Shown: positions 58,322-64,000 of the stretch, piece after piece | Layout: each line of letters opens with the position of its first letter | Numbering within the stretch: position 1 is the stretch's first letter | DNA from: Triticum aestivum | Taxonomy: Eukaryota; Streptophyta; Magnoliopsida; Poales; Poaceae | Assembly (NCBI RefSeq): GCF_018294505.1 | Contig: NC_057795.1 | Span: 227,276,826-227,340,825, forward strand | Reading direction: 5' to 3' | DNA: 64,000 bases | Notes under the pieces: generated by a model | Databases searched by the model: none | What the model was told of the DNA's origin: nothing | What the model saw: the letters and a program-made list of their open reading frames with translations, nothing else | Translations under genes and position numbers: made by a program

Positions 58322-59834
58322 TAATGACCCACAAGTGTAGGGGATCTATCATAGTCCTTTCGATAAGTAAGAGTGTCAAACCCAATGAGGAGCAGAAGGA
58401 AATGACAAGCGGTTTTCAGTAAGGTATTCTCTGCAAGCACTGAAATTGTAGGTAACAGATAGTTTTGTGATAGGATAATTTGTAACGAGTAACAAGCAAT
58501 AAAAGTAAATAAGGTGCAGCAAGGTGGCCCAATCCTTTTTGTAGCAAAGGACAAGCCTGGACAAGTTCTTATAATGAGAAAAGCGCTCCCGAGGACACAT
58601 GGGAATTATCGTCAAGCTAGTTTTCATCACGCTCATATGATTCGCGTTCGTTACTTTGATAATTTGATATGTGGGTGGACCGGTGCTTGGGTACTGCCCT
58701 TTCTTGGACAAGCATCCCACTTATGATTTACCCCTATTGCAAGCATCCGCAACTACAAAAGAAGTATTAAGGTAAACCTAACCATAGCATGAAACATATG
58801 GATCCAAATCAGCCCCTTACGAAGCAACGCATAAACTAGGGTTTAAGCTTATGTCACTCTAGCAACCCATCATCTACTTATTACTTCCCAATGCCTTCCT
58901 CTAGGCCCAAATAATGGTGAAGTGTCATGTAGTCGACATTCACATAACACCGCTAGAGGAGAGACAACATACATCTCATCAAAATATCAAACGAATACCA
59001 AATTCACATGACTACTAATAGAAAGACTCCACCCATGTCCTCGGGAACAAACGTAACTACTCACAAAGCATATTCATGTTCATAATCAGCGGGGTATTAA
59101 TATGCATTAAGGATCTGAACATATGATCTTCCACCAAATAAACCAACTAGCATCAACTACAAGGAGTAATCAACACTACTAGCAACCCACAGGTACCAAT
59201 CTGAGGTTTTAGTGCAAAGATTTGATACAAGAGATGAACTAAGGTTAGAGAGGAGATGGTGATGGTGAAGATGTTGAAGGAGATCGATCCCCTCCCGATG
59301 AGAGGATCGTTGGTGATGATGATGGTGATGATTTCCCCCTCCCGGAGAGAAGTTTCCCCGGCAGAACAGCTCCGCCGGAGCCCTAGATTGGTTCTGCCTC
59401 GTGGCGGCGGAGTTTCGTCCCGTAAGCTTGCTTATAATTTTTTCCAGGGTAAAAGACTTCATATAGCAGAAGATGTGCACCGGAGGGCAGCCAGGTGGCC
59501 CATGAGGAAGGGGGCGCGCCCTGTAAGGGTGGGTGCGCCCCCCACCCTCGTGGACGGTGGGTGGCCCCCCTCAGGTATTTCTTCCGCTGAATAATTATCA
59601 TTAATTCCAAAAATTACTTTCGTGGAGTTTCAAGACTTTTGGAGCTGTGCAGAATAGGTCTCCAATATTTGCTCCTTTTCCAGCCCAGAATCCCAGCTAC
59701 CGGCATTCTCCCTCTTCATGTTAAACCTTGTAAAATAAGAGAGAATAGCCATAAGTATTGTGACATAGCGTGTAATAACGACCCATAATGCAACAAATAT
59801 CAACATAAAAGCATGATGCAAAATGGACATATCA
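58322..59834 (-). repeat. 5' LTR of C
   Basis: About 1.51 kb, alignable throughout with 24645-26169. The first base pair of the left end has drifted (TAATGACCC for TGATGACCC). The right end is GGACATATCA. Confidence 0.9.
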
Positions 59835-59839
59835 GATAC
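59835..59839. repeat. target-site duplication of C, right copy (GATAC)
   Basis: Exact copy of 24640-24644. B's gag continues directly after it. Confidence 0.9.
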
Positions 59840-60540
59840 GAGCCAATGTTATGGAAGATGATGAGCAAACTATGGCACATTTCTTGAATGGAGTCAATCA
59901 TCCCATCAAGAGGATTGCCGACTTCCAACCTTACTCCAACCTAATCGAGCTAGTGTATCAAGCCACCAAGGCAGAACGACAAGTGCAAGATGACTTCAAG
60001 TAAGCCAAGTACTCTTCCAAGAACTACGACTCCAACAACCAAGCTTCAATGACTCCAACACGTTCTACCTCAACCAAACCTTCTACAAGAAACAGCAACA
60101 AGTCAAGTTACAAGGAAACTTCGACAACGTCAAGTCATCCTCCTACTACAAGCAACCTCAAGCCGAGAGCTTCATCATCTATGACTCCACTAGATGAGAC
60201 CATCAAGACAAGTTCCATCAAGTGCTTCACATGCGGCGGCCGAGGCCACAAGTCCTTCCAGTGTACCAACAAGCGTACCATGATCCTCAACAACGACGAC
60301 ACCTATGACTCCATGAGTGAAGAGGAAATGGAAGCCCTTGAGCAAGTGGCCATGCAACGGCGCGTGAATGAGGATGAAGATTATCAAGTCTTTTGTAACA
60401 AAGATTCAAGCCCCGCTCTCGTTTTCTCCAAAGTCTTGACACTTCAACAACAACAAGATGAAGACCAAATATGCATATCTTCCACACCAAGGCGGGCATC
60501 AATGGAAGGTCCATGAAGGTCATCACCGACGGAGGAAGTT
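59840..60540 (+). pseudogene. gag of B, C-terminal part with zinc knuckle
   Basis: It continues the gag after C: EDDEQTMAHFLNGVNHPIKR, IADFQPYSNLIELVYQATKA and ERQVQDDFK to a TAA at 60001-60003. In the frame of 60049 a Ser/Thr-rich linker then leads to the CCHC zinc knuckle CFTCGGRGHKSFQC (60223 on) and the acidic SMSEEEMEALEQVAMQRR. The knuckle would bind RNA during packaging. Stops and frame changes break the chain. Confidence 0.82.
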
Positions 60541-60749
60541 GCCATAAATTGGCAAGTGAAGAACTATGCTCCAAGCTCCAATTGGTCAAGATGAAGCACC
60601 CTCGCCCATACAAGGTCCAGTGGCTCCGCGACGCCGACACTATTCAAGTGGAGTACATGGTCCAAGTTTCATTAAAGATCGGAGCATACGAAGACACTTT
60701 GGAATGGAACATGGTTCTGATGTCTGTTTGCCATCTCCTACTTGGATGA
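60471..60749 (+). pseudogene. aspartic protease of B
   Basis: A 92-codon frame with FHTKAGINGRSMKVITDGGS as the start of the retropepsin fold, Asp-Gly-Gly at the active site, then RPYKVQWLRDADTIQVEYMV and MSVCHLLLG. It ends in a TGA immediately after LLLG, one residue before the usual RPW of this family. The reading frame overlaps the end of gag in another frame. Confidence 0.75.
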
Positions 60750-60885
60750 CCATGGCAATTCCACCAAGGCGTCATCCACAACAGGTGTACCAATCACTAT
60801 AGCTTCAAGATGAAGGGAAAGAAGTACATTTTACGACCTATGTCATGAAGTCAAGTGATCGCCGACAATCAAGCTACCACACATC

Positions 60886-62433
60886 ATGGAGAGAATAGTG
60901 AGTGTGAGCCACCCAAAAGGGAGTGAGAGCCACAAGCCAAAAATGAGTGCCTCCACAATGAGCGACAATAAAACCCTAGTGCTATTTGCTACCAAAAGTG
61001 AGATGAGAGAAGTGTGTGAGAACCCATCAAGTGTTACACGCTATGTCCTTTTGTGCAAGGACGAGGCAACAAAAACAAACACCTCTCACAATCTACCTTT
61101 AGTGTTATCTTCTCTATTGCAGGAATTCCAAGATGTATTCCCCGATGAGCTACCTCCGGGTCAACCTCCCCTTCAAGGCATCGAACATCGCATCGACCTC
61201 ATCCCTGGAGCACCTTTTCCTAACAAGGCACCATACTGCGTCAATCCCGAAGAAACCAAGGAGATCCAACGGCAAGTACAACAACTCATCAACAATGGCC
61301 ATGTACGAGAAAGCTTGAGCCCATGTGCCGTCTCGGTAATCCTTGTTCCCAAGAAAGATGGTGCATATCGCATGTGTTCTGATTATCGTCCTATCAATGC
61401 TATCACCATTCGCTATATATTTCCTATTCCAAGCCTTTATGATATGCTAGATGAGCTTAGCGGAGCCACCATTTTCTCTAAGATTGATCTTAAGAGTGGC
61501 TATTACCACATCCGCATACAAGAAGGTGACGAATGGAAAACTGCATTTAAGACCAAATTTAGCTTATATGAATGGCTAGTTATGCCAATGGGCTTATCCA
61601 AAGCACCCGGTACTTTCACGTGAGTCATGCATTGTGTCCTTAGGCCATACATTGGTGTATTTGTTGTGGTCTACTTTGACGATATTGGTGTATTTAGCAA
61701 ATCTCTCAAAGATCATGTCACCCATCTTAGAAACGTTTTGCATACTCTTAGAAAAGAGCGCCTTTATGCTAATATGGACATATGCCTTTTTGGTGTTGAT
61801 AAGCTTGTTTTCTTGGGTTTCGTTGTGTCTTCTAAGGGTGTTCATGTAGATGAATCTAAGATCAATGCTATTAAAACTCGGCCCCAACCAACCAACTTGC
61901 AACAAGTGCGTAGTTTTCTTGGCTTAGCTGGTTTCTATCATATATTTGTGAAGAATTTTAGCACCATCGCTTTACCTTTACATGCCTTGAGTGAGAAAAA
62001 TGCACCTTTTGTTTGGGGACCGTCTCAAGATACACATGCCCATTTGGTTGCATTACCCGACTTTGATAAACCATTTGAGATACTTTGTGATGCTAGTGGT
62101 TGCGGCATAGGAGGTGTGTTGATGCAAGAGAAGCGCCCCATAGCTTACTTTAGTGAAAAACTTTCCTGTGCGCAACTTAACTACCCCATCTATGACAAAG
62201 AGTTGTATGCTTTAGTGAGAGTTGTGCATGTTTGGGAGCATTATCTCCGCCCTCATGAGTTCATTCTTCACACGGATCATGAAACGTTTAAGTATCTTAA
62301 GGGTCAAACTAAGTTGAACAAGTGTCATGCTAAGTGGAGTGAATTCATTGAGTCTTTTCCTCATGTCATCAAGTATATCAAAAGCAAAGAGAATGTTGGG
62401 GCGGATGCGCTTTCCCGTAGATGCATGCTTTGA
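60886..62433 (+). pseudogene. reverse transcriptase-RNase H of B
   Basis: Two frames in phase, separated by one TGA at 61621-61623. The first has FQDVFPDELPPGQPPLQGIE, APYCVNPEETKEIQRQVQQL, SVILVPKKDGAYRMCSDYRP and FSKIDLKSGYYHIRIQEGDE. The second has [13 protein letters not shown] (YFDD active site), [20 protein letters not shown], RNase [49 protein letters not shown] and [10 protein letters not shown]. It would copy element RNA to DNA and remove the RNA strand. Apart from the one stop the domain is complete. Confidence 0.87.
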
Positions 62434-63537
62434 GTGTCATTGGCTTTGAGCTCTTAAAAGAATTGTATGCGCATGATCCTACTTTTGCTATTCCTTATGC
62501 AAAATGTTTGATGCATACATCTTGGGAACGCTATTACATCAAAGATGATTATCTTATGAGAGCTAACAAACTATGTGTTCTCGAGTCTTCTCTTTGTTTG
62601 TTACTTTTGCAAGATGCTCATGGAGGAGGATTTATGGGACACTTTGGACGCGATAAGACATTTGCTATGCTCTCTAAGAACTACTTTTGGCCCAAGATGT
62701 TCTGTGTCGTCTCACGCTTCACCAATCGATGCTCTACATGTCGCAATTTGTATGGACTTTGTTCTTGGTCTACCTAGAACTAGAAATGGCAAAGATTCTG
62801 TGTTTGTTGTTGTGGACCGATTCTCTAAAATGGCTCATTTCATCCCATGCAACAAGATAGATGATGCTTCACATGTTGCAAATCTTTTTTGTAGGGAAAT
62901 CTTGCGCCTACATGGAGTACCAAAGACTATTGTCTCGTACCGTGACGTCAAGTTCTTAAGTTACTTTTGGAAGACCTTATGCGCCAAGATCGGAATCAAG
63001 CTCTTGTTCTCTTCGCCATACCATCCCCAAACCGATGGCCAAAAGGAGGTAATGACCCAGACGCTATCTACTCTCCTACGCGTGTTGACGAAGAAGAACA
63101 TCAAGGAGTGGGAAGAGTGTTTACCCATCACCGAGTAAGCCTACAATTGAGCATGACACTCTACTACCGACAAGTCCCCCTTTGAGGTCATCTACGGCTT
63201 CAACCCATTGTCCCCATTGGACATTCTACCCCTTCCACTACAAGAGCGCATCAACATGGACGCAAGTGCACGAGTGAGCTACCTCGAGAAGATGCATGAA
63301 GATACAAGGCACACCATCGAGCGCCAAGTACAACGACTCGCGACCAAGCTCAACATCAACAAGCAACCCATGATATTCGACATTGGAGATCTTGTGTGGC
63401 TGCACCTTCGCAAGGACCACTTCCCCAACGAACGCAAGCCCAAGCTTCTACCTCGAGTCGACGGACCCTTCAAGGTGCTTGCATGCTACAACAACAATGC
63501 TTACAAGTCGATTTCCCGTGCGATAAGTACAACATGA
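62434..63537 (+). pseudogene. integrase of B, deleted linker and altered catalytic site
   Basis: The zinc-binding part ([25 protein letters not shown]) is followed by a deletion and frame change at about 62740. This joins it to the core [20 protein letters not shown] (first Asp) and [20 protein letters not shown]. The second catalytic position reads [10 protein letters not shown], with Tyr where SDRD is expected. The Glu in [14 protein letters not shown] is present. After a stop at about 63138, the C-terminal part (MSPLDILPLPLQERINMDAS, IGDLVWLHLRKDHFP, LPRVDGPFKVLACYNNNAYK) is open to 63537. The enzyme cannot be functional. Confidence 0.83.
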
Positions 63538-63610
63538 GAGACATCTTCAGAATCAAGGATCTATCTCCCTATCATGGTGATGAGGTTCTTGATCTGAGGT
63601 CGGATCTTTC

Positions 63611-63621
63611 CTGGGGGGAGA
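63611..63621 (+). promoter_or_regulatory. polypurine tract of B
   Basis: CTGGGGGGAGA directly precedes the 3' LTR start TGATGCGG. Confidence 0.78.
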
Positions 63622-64000
63622 TGATGCGGAGCATCCTAAGGTCATCCCGTGGACCTACCTACGTATCCCATGACACCACTTGGACCTATGACAAGAGCTC
63701 GAGCAAAGGCTATCGAAGATAAGGTGAACTTGCTCCTCTCTGAACTTATACATTCTTCATGCGAGACATGGCTATTACCTCAAGCGGAAACCCTATGTGA
63801 GATCAGGTACTTGGAGGAGAGCCATAGGGCAACTACATCCAATGGACAAGACGGCGAGGACATCGAGTACAAGAATCAGGAAGAAGAGCTGCCAGTAGCC
63901 TACAGCCTCCGAACGACCGACATGGACCGGACGTCTGACACCCCAATGACCAGACGTGTGAGCCCCTCCGGACATCCAGTGTCACCCAACAGAAGGGAAA
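63622..64000 (+). repeat. 3' LTR of B, first 379 bp
   Basis: It aligns with 21318 onward, including the start of the CGGACGTCTG/CGGACATCC palindrome cluster, and is cut by the window edge. Confidence 0.9.

Larger units (their letters stand above)
24645..59834 (-). mobile_element. Athila-like Gypsy element C, complete but split by the CACTA
   Basis: Two LTRs of about 1.5 kb flank, on the minus strand: Asp-tRNA primer site (58293-58310), gag, protease, RT, RNase H, integrase, a 2.2-kb non-coding tail and a polypurine tract (26170 on). The exact duplication GATAC flanks it. The RNase H region is split by the 25-kb CACTA element. Without that the element is about 10.1 kb. All parts of pol are recognisable but broken by single-base changes, so the element is now non-autonomous. 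Confidence 0.92.
21318..64000 (+). mobile_element. Gypsy (chromovirus-like) element B, split by element C
   Basis: 5' LTR 21318-22338, primer site, gag to 24644, then the C insertion, then gag, protease, RT/RNase H and integrase from 59835, polypurine tract and the first 379 bp of the 3' LTR at 63622. Domain order gag-PR-RT-RH-INT is that of Ty3/Gypsy. The CFTCGGRGHKSFQC zinc knuckle and the integrase tail resemble plant chromoviruses; the clade was not decided. It is inserted in A'. The 5 bases to its left are CGCGA; the right flank lies outside the window. Without the nested DNA it would be about 8 kb. Confidence 0.87.

Overview
The window is intergenic DNA from a large grass genome. The mix of Ty3/Gypsy (Athila-like and chromovirus-like) LTR retrotransposons, a very long CACTA transposon with GGCCC-rich subterminal repeats, and a Stowaway MITE beginning CTCCCTC points to the Triticeae (wheat, Aegilops, barley or rye). 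The species cannot be fixed by reading alone. Nothing prokaryotic or organellar, no rRNA or tRNA gene and no CRISPR array was seen. Almost all of the 64 kb is transposon. The only open, gene-like reading frame with a recognisable cellular function is a 238-residue 3'-5' exonuclease, and it lies inside a transposon.

Layout. 1-3631 is the 5' end of a Gypsy element (A, minus strand: LTR, primer site, broken gag-protease). 3632-13167 is old, degraded material: an LTR remnant, an array of about 300-450 bp repeats resembling the CACTA element further right, and an 858-bp foldback element. From 13168 to the end the window is a nest. A decayed element B' (LTR 13168-14275) was entered just after its primer site by A' (LTR 14327-14804, same family as A). 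A' carries a deletion-derived Athila-like element D (15780-19596) in its gag and was then entered by B (5' LTR 21318-22338, 3' LTR from 63622; same family as B'). B's gag was split by an Athila-like element C (24645-59834, target duplication GATAC on both sides). C's pol was split by a 25-kb CACTA element (30063-55138, target duplication TAA on both sides). Reading across each junction shows that the host coding sequence continues in the expected domain order.

The CACTA element has no recognisable TnpD transposase. It holds tnpA-like exons that are tandemly multiplied, a long-terminal-inverted-repeat element, MITEs, several minisatellites (all three assembly gaps are inside it), and a cargo of gene-derived segments. 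The cargo is a coiled-coil pseudogene with a TATA box, the DEDDy exonuclease, and a divergent pair of related genes of unknown function arranged as an inverted repeat. It therefore looks like a non-autonomous, gene-carrying CACTA.

None of the retrotransposon polyproteins is intact: all have stops, frameshifts or deletions. Hand counts of LTR differences (C about 4%, B about 8%) agree with the order of nesting. Family names used in Triticeae repeat databases are deliberately not assigned.
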